Positions 16,941 to 27,876 of a stretch of DNA of 64,000 bases are shown in pieces. The notes under the pieces were generated by a model. It saw only the letters and a list, made by a program, of their open reading frames with translations. It was not told the origin of the DNA and searched no databases. The stretch is from an uncultured Rhodocyclaceae bacterium (lineage in GTDB: Bacteria; Pseudomonadota; Gammaproteobacteria; Burkholderiales; Rhodocyclaceae), in the NCBI GenBank assembly GCA_907163225.1, contig OU015322.1, positions 496,001-560,000 on the forward strand. Direction: 5' to 3'. How positions within the stretch are numbered: position 1 is the first letter of the stretch; each line of letters starts with the position of its first letter. The position numbers and the translations under genes were made by a program.

Positions 16941-19601
16941 ATGAAACGCATGCTATTCAATGCGACACAGGCGGAAGAACTCCGTGTCGCCATTGTCGAT
17001 GGTCAGAAACTGATTGATCTCGACATTGAGTCCGCCGCCAAGGAACAACGCAAGAGCAACATCTACAAGGGTGTCATTACCCGCATCGAACCGTCACTCG
17101 AAGCCTGCTTCGTCGACTACGGTGCAGACCGCCATGGCTTCCTGCCTTTCAAGGAAGTCTCCCGTGCCTTCTTCTTGCCGGGAACTGAAGCTGGCCGCGC
17201 CCGCATTCAGGATGCGCTAAAGGAAGGTCAGGAACTGATCGTCCAGGTCGACAAGGATGAACGTGGCAACAAGGGCGCCGCCCTGACCACCTACGTTTCC
17301 CTGGCCGGCCGCTACCTCGTTCTGATGCCGAACAACCCGCGTGGCGGTGGTGTTTCCCGTCGCGTCGACGGCGACGAACGCGCCGAACTGCGTGACGTCA
17401 TGGATCAGCTCGAAGTGCCCAACGGCATGAGCCTGATTGCCCGTACCGCAGCCATCGGCCGTCAAGCCGAAGAACTGCAGTGGGACTTGAACTACCTGCT
17501 GCAACTGTGGACCGCCATCGACGGTGCCGCCCAGCAGCAGAGCGGCGCTTTCCTGATCTACCTCGAAGGCAGCCTGGTCATTCGCGCCATCCGCGATTAC
17601 TTCCAGCCGGATATCGGCGAAATCCTGATCGACACCGACGAAGTCTACGAGCAGGCCCGCGCCTTCATGGGCACGGTCATGCCGGGCAATGTCAATCGCG
17701 TTAAACGCTACCGCGACGACGTGCCACTGTTCTCGCGCTTTCAGATCGAACACCAGATCGAGACCGCCTTCGCCCGTCAGGTCAATCTGCCCTCCGGTGG
17801 CGCCATCGTCATCGATCACACCGAAGCACTGGTTGCTGTCGACGTAAACTCGGGTCGTTCGACCAAGGGTTCCGACATCGAAGAAACCGCACTCAAGACC
17901 AACCAGGAAGCCGCCGATGAACTGGCCCGCCAGTTGCGTCTGCGCGACCTTGGTGGCCTGATCGTCATCGACTTCATCGACATGGAAAGCCAGAAAAATC
18001 AGCGCGACGTCGAAAACCGTCTGCGCGACGGCCTGCGCTTCGACCGCGCCCGCGTTCAGATGGGCAAGATCAGCCGCTTCGGCCTGATGGAACTCTCTCG
18101 TCAGCGCCTGCGCCCGGCCCTGGCTGAAACCAGCTATATCCCCTGCCCGCGCTGTACTGGCACCGGCCACATTCGCTCCGCCGAATCCGCTGCGTTGCAT
18201 ATCCTGCGCATTTTGGAAGAGGAGTCGATGAAAGAAAGCACCGGCGCCGTCCATGTTCAGGTACCGGTCGATGTCGCCACCTTCCTGCTCAACGAAAAGC
18301 GCCCGGATATCCAGGCTATCGAATTGCGCCACAAGGTCACCATCCTGCTGATTCCGAACATTCATCTGGAAACGCCGGCGCACACGATCACCCGTTTGCG
18401 CCACGACGACCTGAATCAGGACGAAGCCCGCGAACCTTCCTACAAAATGGTCGACATGCCGCTTGAGGAGGCCATCAAGCAGGCCACCCAACAAGAAGCT
18501 GCCAAGCCGCGTCAGGAAGCTGCCATCAAGGGAATTTCCCCGGATCAGCCCGCACCTAACCTTCCGGAAAAAGTTGAAGCCCCCGTTGTCGTCGTTGCGC
18601 CGCAAGAACCCGGTCTTTTCTCCAAGATATTCTCCTGGTTCCGGGCACCGGCCAAACCTGACGAGCCGGTTGTCGCTGCCGAGCCAGCCAAGAAGCCCCG
18701 CGAAAGTCGTAACGACAATCGTCGTGATCGCGATGGCCGTCGCGGCGGACGCAACGCCAACAAGCGCGAAGAGGAGCGCGGCGAACGCAACAAGGAGCGT
18801 GGCAACCGTAACGAGCGGAATGCCGAAAAAGCACCGACCGAGGAAGCGAGTGCCGGCAACAGTGAACGCCAGGAGCGTCGCCCGCGTGGAGAGCGCAAGC
18901 CGCGCGGCGAACGTCAGCCAGCAGAAGCCGTCGAGAGCAAACTGAATCCGCAGGCAGTTGGCGCCGATCAGTCGGCGACGATCGCCCCGCTCGTCGGCAC
19001 CGACGCTACGGATGCCAATGGTGGTGACGATCAGGGCAATCGTCGCCGCGGCCGTCGTGGTGGCCGTGGTCGTGGCGATCGGCGCAATGAAGGCGAGGCG
19101 ACGACAGCTGTTGCTCAGTCCGCCGAGCACCCGGCACCGGAGTCAGTGGTAGCGATGGTTAGTCAGGAACCGGTGGTAGTGGTTGTTCCTGCCGCCGTCC
19201 CAGTCGCTGAATCTGCCCCAGCCGAATCCGTCGCTTCCATCGAAACGGCTGCCCCGGTTCTGGAGCCAGCTCCGGTTGTTGAAGCTGTTGAAGCCACGCC
19301 TGCCGCCGAACCCGCCCCGATTGCTGCGACATTGGTTGCAGACCCCGCCCCAGTAGACACTTCTACGGTCAACATGGAAATTAGCCCAAAAATTGAGGAG
19401 ATATCGCCGGCAGTTGCTACCGCCGAACCGATTGATATCGCATCAGCGCTCGCCGAGAGTGGCCTGGTTCTGGTTCAAACGAGTGCAGCAGCGCCGGCTG
19501 TCGCTCCAGTCGAAGCTCCGGTCAAGCTGGGCCGCCCGCGCAAGCCGAAGACGACACAGGCTGAAGGTGAGCCATTGCTCATGGTTGAAACCGGCAAATA
19601 A
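16941..19601 (+). CDS. rne: Ribonuclease E
   Basis: Endoribonuclease of 886 aa and likely degradosome scaffold. From the ATG at 16941 it begins [20 protein letters not shown], followed by an S1 domain (about residues 37-120) and a 5'-sensor region. The DNase-I-like catalytic segments are [19 protein letters not shown] and [13 protein letters not shown], and the Zn-link CPRCTGTGH is near residue 402. The C-terminal third is disordered: Arg-rich blocks at 18700-18830 and 19037-19100 probably bind RNA, then a Pro/Ala/Val-rich tail. An in-frame ATG at 16905 lacks family support. Confidence 0.96.
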   Translation: MKRMLFNATQAEELRVAIVDGQKLIDLDIESAAKEQRKSNIYKGVITRIEPSLEACFVDYGADRHGFLPFKEVSRAFFLPGTEAGRARIQDALKEGQELIVQVDKDERGNKGAALTTYVSLAGRYLVLMPNNPRGGGVSRRVDGDERAELRDVMDQLEVPNGMSLIARTAAIGRQAEELQWDLNYLLQLWTAIDGAAQQQSGAFLIYLEGSLVIRAIRDYFQPDIGEILIDTDEVYEQARAFMGTVMPGNVNRVKRYRDDVPLFSRFQIEHQIETAFARQVNLPSGGAIVIDHTEALVAVDVNSGRSTKGSDIEETALKTNQEAADELARQLRLRDLGGLIVIDFIDMESQKNQRDVENRLRDGLRFDRARVQMGKISRFGLMELSRQRLRPALAETSYIPCPRCTGTGHIRSAESAALHILRILEEESMKESTGAVHVQVPVDVATFLLNEKRPDIQAIELRHKVTILLIPNIHLETPAHTITRLRHDDLNQDEAREPSYKMVDMPLEEAIKQATQQEAAKPRQEAAIKGISPDQPAPNLPEKVEAPVVVVAPQEPGLFSKIFSWFRAPAKPDEPVVAAEPAKKPRESRNDNRRDRDGRRGGRNANKREEERGERNKERGNRNERNAEKAPTEEASAGNSERQERRPRGERKPRGERQPAEAVESKLNPQAVGADQSATIAPLVGTDATDANGGDDQGNRRRGRRGGRGRGDRRNEGEATTAVAQSAEHPAPESVVAMVSQEPVVVVVPAAVPVAESAPAESVASIETAAPVLEPAPVVEAVEATPAAEPAPIAATLVADPAPVDTSTVNMEISPKIEEISPAVATAEPIDIASALAESGLVLVQTSAAAPAVAPVEAPVKLGRPRKPKTTQAEGEPLLMVETGK

Positions 19602-19616
19602 AGTTATTTCAGTGCA

Positions 19617-19650
19617 TTAAAAATGGGCTCCCTTGGGAGCCCATTTTCAT
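19617..19650. terminator. Bidirectional terminator between rne and the phosphatase gene
   Basis: AAATGGGCTCC/GGAGCCCATTT stem with a short loop and flanking A/T runs lies between the convergent rne (ends 19601) and the gene ending at 19668, so it can serve both strands. Confidence 0.8.
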
Positions 19651-19667
19651 TTCTACGTTTAACCAGA

Positions 19668-20150
19668 TTACGAACGGCCAAGTTTCTTTTTGATTTCATC
19701 GACCAAACCCAGCGAGGCATCCTCCACCATATCCAGAACCAGATCAAAGCCGTGCCCCAAGCCATAGTACGGATCGGGAACCTCGTCATCATCGAAGTTT
19801 TTCGAGTAATCCATGAATAGGCCGATGCGCGCCTGTTGCTCTGGCGTTGCCATGCGCCTCAGGTTATCAAGATTGCTTTTATCCATGGCTAAGACCAGAT
19901 CAAAATAATCGAGATCCTGCCGAGCCACCTTGCGCGCGCGTAGCTGCGAAAGGTTATAACCCCGCGCCGAGGCGGCGCGCTGAGTTCGTGTGTCAGGTGC
20001 CTCACCGACGTGATAGCCGTGCGTACCCGCAGAATCAACTTCAACTACATCGCCAAGGTTATTGATTTTTATGAAGTATCTAAAAACACCTTCTGCCGTG
20101 GGTGAGCGGCAGATATTGCCCATGCAGACAAGTAGCACGCGATAGCTCAT
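19668..20150 (-). CDS. Low-molecular-weight protein tyrosine phosphatase
   Basis: Protein of 160 aa with the P-loop [14 protein letters not shown] (nucleophile Cys9, C-x5-R) and the general-acid segment EVPDPYYG. Length is typical for LMW-PTPs, which dephosphorylate protein tyrosine and in some species arsenate. No capsule kinase or arsenic gene is nearby, so the substrate is open. It overlaps the 3' end of uvrB by 4 nt and should be co-transcribed with it. Confidence 0.93.
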   Translation of the reverse strand: MSYRVLLVCMGNICRSPTAEGVFRYFIKINNLGDVVEVDSAGTHGYHVGEAPDTRTQRAASARGYNLSQLRARKVARQDLDYFDLVLAMDKSNLDNLRRMATPEQQARIGLFMDYSKNFDDDEVPDPYYGLGHGFDLVLDMVEDASLGLVDEIKKKLGRS

Positions 20151-22216
20151 TTTGTCTCTCCGTAGGGGTCGTGCTGCGCCGCACCGAATACCAGCTCTCT
20201 AAGCCGGAAGAGTTCGTCGCGGGCCGCCGCCGCTTTTTCGAATTCCAGGTTTCTCGCACACTCCAGCATCGCTTTCTCGAGTCGCTTGATTTCCCTGGCC
20301 ACTGTTTTTTCATCCATGGCCTCGTATGCCGCTTGCTGCTGCGCTGCCTTCAACTCTGTCTGAGCAGACCCGGCGTCATAAACGCCGTCGATGATGTCCT
20401 TGATCTTTTTGGACACCCCACGTGGCGTGATCCCATACTCCAGATTGAAAGCAATTTGCTTCTCACGCCGCCGGCCTGTTTCGGCAATCGCCTGCTGCAT
20501 CGACCGTGTAATCGTATCAGCATACAGGATTGCTGTGCCATGGATATGGCGTGCGGCGCGGCCGATGGTTTGAATGAGGGAGCGTTCCGATCGCAGAAAT
20601 CCTTCCTTGTCGGCATCGAGAATCGCCACCAACGAAACTTCCGGAATATCCAGCCCCTCCCTCAGCAGATTGATGCCGACGAGAACGTCGAACTCGCCAA
20701 GGCGCAGATCGCGGATGATTTCAACGCGCTCGACAGTATCAATGTCCGAATGCAGGTAGCGCACCTTGATGCTGTTGTCAGCGAGAAAGTCTGTTAAATC
20801 CTCCGACATACGTTTGGTCAACGTTGTAACCAGCACGCGCTCGCCAACTAAAACCCGTTTGCCGATTTCCACCAGCAGATCGTCAACCTGTGTCGAGGCG
20901 GGACGGACGATCACCTCGGGATCAATCAGTCCGGTTGGGCGTGCCACCTGCTCGACAACCTGACCGGCATGCTGTTGCTCATATTCGGCCGGGGTGGCCG
21001 ACACAAAGACGGTCTGGCGCATGAGCGACTCGAACTCATTGAACTGCAAAGGCCTGTTGTCGAGTGCCGACGGCAGGCGAAAACCATAGTCAACCAGGTT
21101 TTCCTTGCGTGAGCGGTCACCTTTGTACATGCCGCCGACCTGCCCAATGCTGACATGGGATTCGTCGACAAACATCAGCGCATCAGCCGGCAGGTAGTCA
21201 ATCAGCGTCGGTGGCGATTCACCGGGCTTCCGTCCGGAGAAGTGCCTGGAGTAGTTCTCGATTCCCTTGCAGAAACCAATCTGATCAAGCATTTCCAGGT
21301 CAAACCTCGTACGCTGCTCGATGCGCTGTGCTTCGACAAGCTTGTGGTTATGCGTAAAGTACTCAATACGTTCGCGTAGCTCGTCCTTGATCGCCTCGAT
21401 GGCGCGCAGCACCGTAGCACGCGGTGTGACGTAGTGTGAAGCCGGAAATACCGTAAACCGCAAGGCCTTGTGTAACAAATGGCCAGTCAGCGGATCGAAA
21501 AACTGCAGCGCCTCGACCTCATCGTCAAATAACGAGACACGGATGGCGTGTTCGGCATGTTCAGCCGGAAAGATATCGATGATGTCGCCACGCACCCGGA
21601 AGGTGCCGCGATGGAAGTCAATCTCGTTGCGCTCGTACTGCATGTCGGTGAGGCGCTTGATGATGGCGCGCTGATCCAGCTTGTCGCCTACGCGCATGGT
21701 CAGGATCATGTTGTGGTATTCGTCGCGATCGCCGATACCGTAAATGCAGGAGACCGTGGCCACGATCACCACGTCACGACGTTCGATCAGGCTTTTTGTC
21801 GCTGATAGCCGCATCTGTTCGATGTGCTCGTTGATCGCACTATCCTTCTCGATAAACAGGTCGCGTGAAGGCACATAAGCTTCCGGCTGATAGTAGTCGT
21901 AGTAGGAAACGAAATACTCGACAGAATTCTCGGGGAAAAACTCCTTGAATTCGGAATACAGCTGCGCCGCCAGCGTCTTGTTTGGCGCCAGTACCAATGC
22001 CGGGCGGCCGGTACGAGCGATGACGTTGGCCATCGTGTAAGTTTTGCCGGAGCCGGTGACGCCAAGCAGCGTCTGAAACGACAAGCCGTCCCCCAGCCCT
22101 TCGACAAGTTGTCGGATCGCTTCGGGTTGATCGCCAGCCGGTGGAAACGGCTGATGCAATCGGAAGGGGCTGCCATCAAAGCAGACAACCGGAATGATGT
22201 TGTTGGTTTCGCTCAT
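20147..22216 (-). CDS. uvrB: UvrABC excision nuclease subunit B
   Basis: DNA damage recognition helicase-like subunit of nucleotide excision repair, 689 aa. It shows Walker A GVTGSGKT, the hairpin [15 protein letters not shown], Walker B DESHVS, the motif VI region QTIGRAARH and a C-terminal UVR motif ([19 protein letters not shown]). The ATG at 22216 ([11 protein letters not shown]) gives the family start; the open frame runs further but into the divergent aminotransferase. No LexA box is visible in the 76-bp divergent gap. Confidence 0.96.
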   Translation of the reverse strand: MSETNNIIPVVCFDGSPFRLHQPFPPAGDQPEAIRQLVEGLGDGLSFQTLLGVTGSGKTYTMANVIARTGRPALVLAPNKTLAAQLYSEFKEFFPENSVEYFVSYYDYYQPEAYVPSRDLFIEKDSAINEHIEQMRLSATKSLIERRDVVIVATVSCIYGIGDRDEYHNMILTMRVGDKLDQRAIIKRLTDMQYERNEIDFHRGTFRVRGDIIDIFPAEHAEHAIRVSLFDDEVEALQFFDPLTGHLLHKALRFTVFPASHYVTPRATVLRAIEAIKDELRERIEYFTHNHKLVEAQRIEQRTRFDLEMLDQIGFCKGIENYSRHFSGRKPGESPPTLIDYLPADALMFVDESHVSIGQVGGMYKGDRSRKENLVDYGFRLPSALDNRPLQFNEFESLMRQTVFVSATPAEYEQQHAGQVVEQVARPTGLIDPEVIVRPASTQVDDLLVEIGKRVLVGERVLVTTLTKRMSEDLTDFLADNSIKVRYLHSDIDTVERVEIIRDLRLGEFDVLVGINLLREGLDIPEVSLVAILDADKEGFLRSERSLIQTIGRAARHIHGTAILYADTITRSMQQAIAETGRRREKQIAFNLEYGITPRGVSKKIKDIIDGVYDAGSAQTELKAAQQQAAYEAMDEKTVAREIKRLEKAMLECARNLEFEKAAAARDELFRLRELVFGAAQHDPYGETK

Positions 22217-22292
22217 GCTAAAATTCTTCGGTTTTTCGTCGCGTGGCAAATTGGCTGCGCGGACATTGTTTGTATTATTCCACGGAGTTCCT

Positions 22293-23501
22293 ATGTCCTC
22301 TTCGATCTTCGCTGCGGTGGAAATGGCCCCGCGCGATCCTATCCTCGGTTTGAACGAAGCTTTCAATGCCGATGCGCGCACCACCAAGGTCAACCTCGGC
22401 GTTGGTGTGTATTTCGACGACAACGGCAAAATTCCGTTGCTGGCTGCCGTCAGGGCAGCCGAAGAGGCGCGCGTAAAAGCCGCCTTGCCACGCGGTTATC
22501 AGCCCATCGAAGGCTCGCCCGCCTACAACCAGGCAGTGCAGAATCTGCTGCTGGGCAAAGATTCCTCCCTCATCGCCAACGGCCAGGTCATCACTGCCCA
22601 GGCACTGGGTGGCACTGGCGCCCTGAAGATCGGTGCCGACTATCTGAAGCGCCTGAATCCGGATGCCAAGGTGTACATCAGCGATCCCTCCTGGGAAAAC
22701 CATCGCGCCCTGTTTGAATCCGCCGGCTTCGTGGTCGAAAATTATCCGTACTACGATGCAGCAACGCGCGGTGTCAATTTTGACGGCATGATGGCCTGCC
22801 TGAATGGCCTCGATGCGGGTTCGATCATCCTGCTGCATGCCTGCTGCCACAACCCGACCGGCGCCGATCTGTCCGATGCGCAGTGGGCAGAAGTCGTCGC
22901 CGTCTGCCAGAAGCGTGGCCTGGTTCCCTTCCTCGACATGGCCTACCAAGGCTTCGCCGATGGTATCGACGCTGACGCCGTTGCCGTCCGCGCCTTCTCC
23001 GCCTCCGGCCTGCAATTCTTCGCCTCCAGCTCGTTCTCCAAGAACTTTTCGCTGTACGGTGAGCGCGTCGGTGCGCTGTCCATTGTTACCGCCGCCAAGG
23101 AAGAATCGGGCCGCGTCATGTCGCAACTCAAGCGCGTCATTCGCACCAATTATTCGAATCCGCCGACCCATGGTGGCGCGTTGGTTGCTGGTGTATTGGC
23201 CTCGCCCGAACTGCGCCAGATGTGGGAAACCGAACTGGCCGGCATGCGTGACCGCATCCGTGCCATGCGCACCGGCCTGGTCGATGCCATCAAGGCTCAA
23301 GGCGTAGCTCAGGACTTCTCGTTCGTTGCTCAGCAACGCGGCATGTTCTCCTATACCGGCCTGACCGTCGCACAGGTTGATCGCATGCGCGACGAGTTTG
23401 GCATCTACGCGGTGTCCACCGGTCGCATTTGCCTGGCTGCGCTGAACACCAAGAATCTGGACTACGTGGCGAAGGCAATTGCTGCCGTCATCAAGGCCTG
23501 A
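22293..23501 (+). CDS. Aromatic/aspartate aminotransferase (class I)
   Basis: PLP enzyme of 402 aa in the AspC/TyrB family that transfers amino groups between aspartate or aromatic amino acids and 2-oxoglutarate. It begins [20 protein letters not shown]; the PLP lysine is in [16 protein letters not shown], and it has the [12 protein letters not shown] and final Arg-containing motifs. The ATG at 22293 has GGAG 5 nt upstream. It is divergent from uvrB and followed by a clear terminator. Whether aspartate or tyrosine is preferred cannot be read from sequence. Confidence 0.93.
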   Translation: MSSSIFAAVEMAPRDPILGLNEAFNADARTTKVNLGVGVYFDDNGKIPLLAAVRAAEEARVKAALPRGYQPIEGSPAYNQAVQNLLLGKDSSLIANGQVITAQALGGTGALKIGADYLKRLNPDAKVYISDPSWENHRALFESAGFVVENYPYYDAATRGVNFDGMMACLNGLDAGSIILLHACCHNPTGADLSDAQWAEVVAVCQKRGLVPFLDMAYQGFADGIDADAVAVRAFSASGLQFFASSSFSKNFSLYGERVGALSIVTAAKEESGRVMSQLKRVIRTNYSNPPTHGGALVAGVLASPELRQMWETELAGMRDRIRAMRTGLVDAIKAQGVAQDFSFVAQQRGMFSYTGLTVAQVDRMRDEFGIYAVSTGRICLAALNTKNLDYVAKAIAAVIKA

Positions 23502-23526
23502 GCAGCTTAGTACCCGGTAATAAAAC

Positions 23527-23555
23527 GGCGGAACTTCGGTTCCGCCATTTTTTTT
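23527..23555 (+). terminator. Rho-independent terminator of the aminotransferase
   Basis: GGCGGAAC/GTTCCGCC stem closed by a TTCG tetraloop and followed by a run of eight T. It lies 25 bp after the stop codon. Confidence 0.9.
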
Positions 23556-23589
23556 GCGGCCGGAAAATCCGGAAGGCACCTCGCCTTCG

Positions 23590-24738
23590 CTAAAGCGGCA
23601 GTTCGGCTTGAACGGCAACCGCTGCATCCTCTGAAACCCCCAGCGGCACAAGGCCACTGGCCCGTACGCCCAGCAAGCGAATCCTTTGTGTTAGCGGCAC
23701 CCGTTTCAGGCACTCCCCCGCTGCCTTTCTGATTTCAGCGCCATCGCTCACACCGCCCGGCAAGGTGACATCCCGTGTCACGGCATGAAAATCCGAGTAG
23801 CGCAGCTTGATGCCGATGGTTCGGCTGGCGTAACCCTTTCGTTTCAGGTCGTCGGCCACCCGCATGCAGAGTGCGGTAAAAATCTCAGACAGTTCCGCCC
23901 TGTCCTGCTTCGCATGCAAATCCCGTTCGAAGGTGCTTTCACGGCTGATCGATTTAGGCTCCGATTCGGTCACCAGTGGCCGGTCATCGATGCCGTGGGC
24001 AACCCGGTGTAGCCAGGCGCCGGTGCTTTGGCCGAACTTGCGGACAAGAAGCTCGACGGGCGTAGCGGCCAACTCGCCGATGGTATTGATGCTCAGGCCA
24101 ATCAGTCGCTCGGTGGCCTTGGGGCCGATGCCGTTGATTTTTTTGGCGGGCAAGGGCCAGATTCGCGTCTGAACCTGTTCCATGTCGAGGATGGTGATGC
24201 CGTTCGGCTTGTCGAGGTCCGAACCTATTTTTGACAGCAGCTTATTGGGCGAAATGCCGATCGAACAGGTCAGGCCGGTGGCATCGAATACAGCCTGCTT
24301 GATGCGCCGCGCCAGCGATTCGGTTTCCTCCGGAATGTCGCTGAGATCGATGTAGATTTCATCGATGCCGCGATCTTCGATTTGTGGCGCTATGGTCGCC
24401 ACGGCAGCCTTGAAGCGGCGGGAGTAGTCGCGGTAGGCGTCAAAGTTGGCTGGCAGCAAAATGGCATCGGGGGCTAGCTGGGCGGACTTCATCAGCCCCA
24501 TGCCGGAAAAGACGCCCAATGCCCGCGCTTCGTAGGTCGAGGTGGTGATGACGCCGCGCCCGGCGTATTCCCGCAACCGGGAAAAATGCTTGCTGCCGTC
24601 AGGTTGTTCGACCGGCTGATGAACGTTGCGCCCGCCGACGACGACTGGCTGCCCACGCAGCTCCGGGTAACGGAGCAATTCAACGGATGCGAAAAAGGCA
24701 TCCATATCGAGGTGGGCAATTCGCCGACGACTGTTCAT
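23590..24738 (-). CDS. dinB: DNA polymerase IV (Y family)
   Basis: Error-prone translesion polymerase of 382 aa. It begins MNSRRRIAHLDMDAFFASVEL, with catalytic Asp in HLDMDAF and DEIYIDLSD (SIDE-like), then helix-hairpin-helix and little-finger domains (STFERDLHAK). The ATG at 24738 is fixed by the conserved HLDMDAFFASVE spacing. A LexA box overlaps this start codon, so SOS control is direct. It lies next to dnaE2 in the same direction but with its own operator. Confidence 0.95.
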   Translation of the reverse strand: MNSRRRIAHLDMDAFFASVELLRYPELRGQPVVVGGRNVHQPVEQPDGSKHFSRLREYAGRGVITTSTYEARALGVFSGMGLMKSAQLAPDAILLPANFDAYRDYSRRFKAAVATIAPQIEDRGIDEIYIDLSDIPEETESLARRIKQAVFDATGLTCSIGISPNKLLSKIGSDLDKPNGITILDMEQVQTRIWPLPAKKINGIGPKATERLIGLSINTIGELAATPVELLVRKFGQSTGAWLHRVAHGIDDRPLVTESEPKSISRESTFERDLHAKQDRAELSEIFTALCMRVADDLKRKGYASRTIGIKLRYSDFHAVTRDVTLPGGVSDGAEIRKAAGECLKRVPLTQRIRLLGVRASGLVPLGVSEDAAVAVQAELPL

Positions 24739-24746
24739 CTGTACAG
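24731..24746 (-). promoter_or_regulatory. LexA box overlapping the dinB start codon
   Basis: CTGTTCATCTGTACAG on + fits CTGT-N8-ACAG exactly. It covers the dinB ATG (24736-24738). A TATACT on the minus strand just upstream (24745-24750) is a candidate -10, which would make the dinB mRNA nearly leaderless. Confidence 0.85.
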
Positions 24747-24772
24747 TATAGCGAAATTTTCCGATCTTCCTG

Positions 24773-27700
24773 TCAGTGGAAATCCCGGCTCGACGTTTGC
24801 AGGCGGCCGAGCCAGTCTGAAAGATTGACCAGGCGCTTGGCGACGAGGTGGATGACTTCGCCTTCTATCTGCAATTGCCCATAAACGCCGAGCAGCGTTG
24901 AACCAAGCAGTTCGCGCCGCTGCTTTTCGACGAGCTCAGGTTTAACAACGACATTGACCAGCCCTGTTTCGTCCTCAAGCGTGACGAACACGATGCCGGT
25001 GGCGGTGCCCGGACGCTGGCGGCCGACGACGATGCCGGCCGCACGAACCAGAGCGCGATGGCCTGTGCCTTTCAGGTCAGCGGCGGTGACAAAGCGGCGC
25101 TCGGCAAGATGGTGACGCAACAGCGTCAGCGGATGGCTGCGTAAAGTCAGGCCCAGGCTACGGAAATCGGCGACGAGGTTTTCGCCATCGTTCGGCTCGG
25201 GAAGCTCGGTGGGCACCTCATGAATGGGCGAGGCGTCGAACAGGTCGCCCTGCACGACCGCCGCCGTGGCTGCCCAGGCGGCTTGTCGGCGGTGGCCGGC
25301 CAGGCTTTGCAGGGCGTCCGCTGCGGCGAGCTGATCGAGATCGCGGCGTTGTAGACCGGCTCTGGCGGCCAGATCGGAAACATTCAAAAATGGGTGATTT
25401 TTCCTGTCGACCGCAGCAATCCGTTCCACCGCCGCTTTTGACAGGCCACTGATCTGGCGCAGGCCAAGGCGGAGAGCACCGTTTTCGTCGAGGCGGCTAT
25501 CCCAGTCGCTGCTCGTAACATCGGGCGGCAGCACGCTGACGCCGTTGCGGCGAGCATCCTGAATCAACATGGAGGGGGCATAGAAGCCCATCGGCTGGCT
25601 GTTGAGCAGGCCGCACAGGAAGATAGCCGGGTGGTGGCGCTTGAGCCAGGCGGAGAAGTAGACGAGCAGCGCAAAGCTGGCGGCGTGCGATTCGGGAAAG
25701 CCGTATTCGCCGAAGCCCTGAATCTGGACAATGATGCGCCGGGCGAAGCTTTCCGGCAGGCCGTTGGCGGCCATGCCGGCGAGCAGCTTTTGCTCGAAGG
25801 GTTCCAGACCGCCCTTGCGCTTCCAGGCAGCCATCGCCCGCCGCAGCTGATCGGCCTCGCCGGGGGTGAAATTGGCAGCAACGACGGCCAGTTGCATGAC
25901 CTGCTCCTGAAAAATCGGCACGCCGTAGGTGCGCGCCAACACGGCATCGACGGCCGGCGATACTTTTTCGATGCGCTCCCTGCCCTGCCGCCGCTTGAGG
26001 TAGGGATGCACCATGTCGCCCTGAATCGGGCCGGGGCGAACGAGGGCGACTTCGACCACCAGATCGTAAAAGTTGCGCGGCTTGAGGCGTGGCAACATGG
26101 CCATCTGGGCGCGTGATTCGACCTGGAAGACGCCCATGCTGTCGGCGTGGCAGAGCATTTCGTAGGTGGCCGGATCTTCAGGCGGGATATCCTTCAAATG
26201 CCACGGTCGACCGGAAATTTCGCTCAAAATTGAAAGCATCCGGCGGATCGCCGAGAGCATGCCGAGGGCCAGCACATCGACCTTCATCAGGCCGACCGCA
26301 TCGAGATCATCCTTGTCCCACTGGATCACCGTACGGTCCGGCATCGCCGTGTTTTCGACCGGGACCAGCCGGGCCAGCGGGCCACGTGACATGACGAAGC
26401 CACCGACATGCTGCGTCAGGTGGCGTGGAAAGCCGCGCAGTTGTCCAGCAATCCACAACCATTTTTCGACGCGGGGCGAGGCCGGGTCCAGCCCCTGCTC
26501 GGCAAAACGCTCCGGCAGTTGCTCGCGCTTGTCCCACCAGGCGAGCGAAGCCGTCAGCGCGTCGATGCGCGCCGTCTCGAAACCAAGCACCCTGCCCGCA
26601 TCGCGCAAGGCGCCCTTGGTCCGGTAGGTGATCACCGCCGCGGCTAGCGCTGCCCGCTCGCAACCATATTTTTTGTAGATGTAGGCGATGACCTCGGGGC
26701 GGCGTTCGTGCTCGAAATCGACGTCAATGTCCGGCGGCTCGCCGCGCTCCTTCGAGATGAAGCGCTCGAACAGCATGCCGGAACGATCCGGACTGACCTC
26801 GGTGATGCCCAGCGCGAAGCAGACAATCGAATTGGCCGCCGAACCTCGGCCCTGGCATAGGATGTCGACGCTGCGGGCAAAGCAGACGATGTCGTACACC
26901 GTCAGAAAATAGGCCTCGTATTTCATTTCGGCGATCAGAAGCAGTTCGTGCTCGACGATTTTTCGAACCGAATCCGGAACACCCTGCGGATAGCGCCGCA
27001 GCAAACCCCGCTCGGTTTCGTTGCGCAGCCAGGAAGTCGGCGTATGACCGGGCTGCACGATTTCTTCCGGATATTCGTAACGCAGTTCGTCGAGCGAAAA
27101 GCTGCACAGATCGGCGATCTTCAGCGTTTCGGCGAGCAGTTCCGGTGGATAGAGGCGGGACAGGCGCAAGCGCGTGCGGAGATGGCGCTCGGCATTGGGA
27201 AACAGCGCATAGCCGGCGTCGAAAACCGTTGTTTTCAGGCGCAGCGCGGTCAACACATCCTGCACCGGCCGGCGGGATTTGATGTGCATGTGCACATCGC
27301 CGGTCGCCACCAGCGGCAAGTCGCAAGCCTCGGCCAATGCCTGCAGATCTGCCAATTTGGCGGCATCGTCTGGCCCGGCGTGCAGCTCTGTGGCAATCCA
27401 CAGGCGGCCGGAAAACCGTTCGGCCAGCCAGCGCCCGTCTTCGACCGAGGCAGCCTCGCCCGGCACCCACAGCACCAGGCAATCGGGCACTGCGCCGTTT
27501 GGCGAAACAACATTCAGGTCATGCCGCTGCAAGGTATAACCCCCCTTCTCCGCTCGCCGTCGGGCCAGCGTGATGAGCGCCGACAGGTTGCCGTAGCCCT
27601 CGCGGTTCCTGGCCAGGAAGACCAGTTTCAGGCCATCGACGGTCGTCATTTCGCTGCCGACAATCAGTTTCAGCCCGGCCTGTTTGGCCGCCTGATGCGC

Positions 27701-27856
27701 CCTCACAATACCGGCCAGCGAGCACTCGTCGGTCAGCGCCAGCGCCGAGTAACCCTGGTTCGTGGCCTGCTCAACCAGCTCGTTCGGATGCGAGGCACCG
27801 CGCAGGAAGCTGAAATTGGAGAGGCAATGCAGCTCGACGTAGTCAGGCAAAGACAT
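24773..27856 (-). CDS. dnaE2: Error-prone DNA polymerase DnaE2
   Basis: C-family polymerase alpha-subunit homologue of 1027 aa used in damage-induced mutagenesis with ImuA/ImuB. It has an N-terminal PHP domain (YVELHCLSNFSFLRGASHP), the palm segment DIDVDFEHERRPEVI and a C-terminal OB fold (GIVFVTLEDETGLVNVVV). The ATG at 27856 gives the family start MSLPDYVELHC. It follows imuB with a 20-nt gap. A diverged R1 copy is at 25380-25416. Confidence 0.95.
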   Translation of the reverse strand: MSLPDYVELHCLSNFSFLRGASHPNELVEQATNQGYSALALTDECSLAGIVRAHQAAKQAGLKLIVGSEMTTVDGLKLVFLARNREGYGNLSALITLARRRAEKGGYTLQRHDLNVVSPNGAVPDCLVLWVPGEAASVEDGRWLAERFSGRLWIATELHAGPDDAAKLADLQALAEACDLPLVATGDVHMHIKSRRPVQDVLTALRLKTTVFDAGYALFPNAERHLRTRLRLSRLYPPELLAETLKIADLCSFSLDELRYEYPEEIVQPGHTPTSWLRNETERGLLRRYPQGVPDSVRKIVEHELLLIAEMKYEAYFLTVYDIVCFARSVDILCQGRGSAANSIVCFALGITEVSPDRSGMLFERFISKERGEPPDIDVDFEHERRPEVIAYIYKKYGCERAALAAAVITYRTKGALRDAGRVLGFETARIDALTASLAWWDKREQLPERFAEQGLDPASPRVEKWLWIAGQLRGFPRHLTQHVGGFVMSRGPLARLVPVENTAMPDRTVIQWDKDDLDAVGLMKVDVLALGMLSAIRRMLSILSEISGRPWHLKDIPPEDPATYEMLCHADSMGVFQVESRAQMAMLPRLKPRNFYDLVVEVALVRPGPIQGDMVHPYLKRRQGRERIEKVSPAVDAVLARTYGVPIFQEQVMQLAVVAANFTPGEADQLRRAMAAWKRKGGLEPFEQKLLAGMAANGLPESFARRIIVQIQGFGEYGFPESHAASFALLVYFSAWLKRHHPAIFLCGLLNSQPMGFYAPSMLIQDARRNGVSVLPPDVTSSDWDSRLDENGALRLGLRQISGLSKAAVERIAAVDRKNHPFLNVSDLAARAGLQRRDLDQLAAADALQSLAGHRRQAAWAATAAVVQGDLFDASPIHEVPTELPEPNDGENLVADFRSLGLTLRSHPLTLLRHHLAERRFVTAADLKGTGHRALVRAAGIVVGRQRPGTATGIVFVTLEDETGLVNVVVKPELVEKQRRELLGSTLLGVYGQLQIEGEVIHLVAKRLVNLSDWLGRLQTSSRDFH
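25380..25416 (-). repeat. Diverged R1 repeat inside dnaE2
   Basis: CTGCGGTCGACAGGAAAAAT and an A/T-rich tail match the R1 consensus with a few changes. It is read in frame in the same sense as dnaE2, around the segment AAVDRKNHPF. Confidence 0.5.
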
Positions 27857-27876
27857 GATGGTTTCTGGCCGGAAAA

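Noticed and set aside
17217-19130. A 637-codon open frame on the minus strand opposite rne
   Set aside because: It mirrors the GC-rich rne coding strand, has no ribosome site and no recognisable domain; rne itself is certain.
22275-23657. A 460-codon minus-strand frame opposite the aminotransferase
   Set aside because: No family match; it is a shadow of the aminotransferase, and it runs through that gene's terminator.
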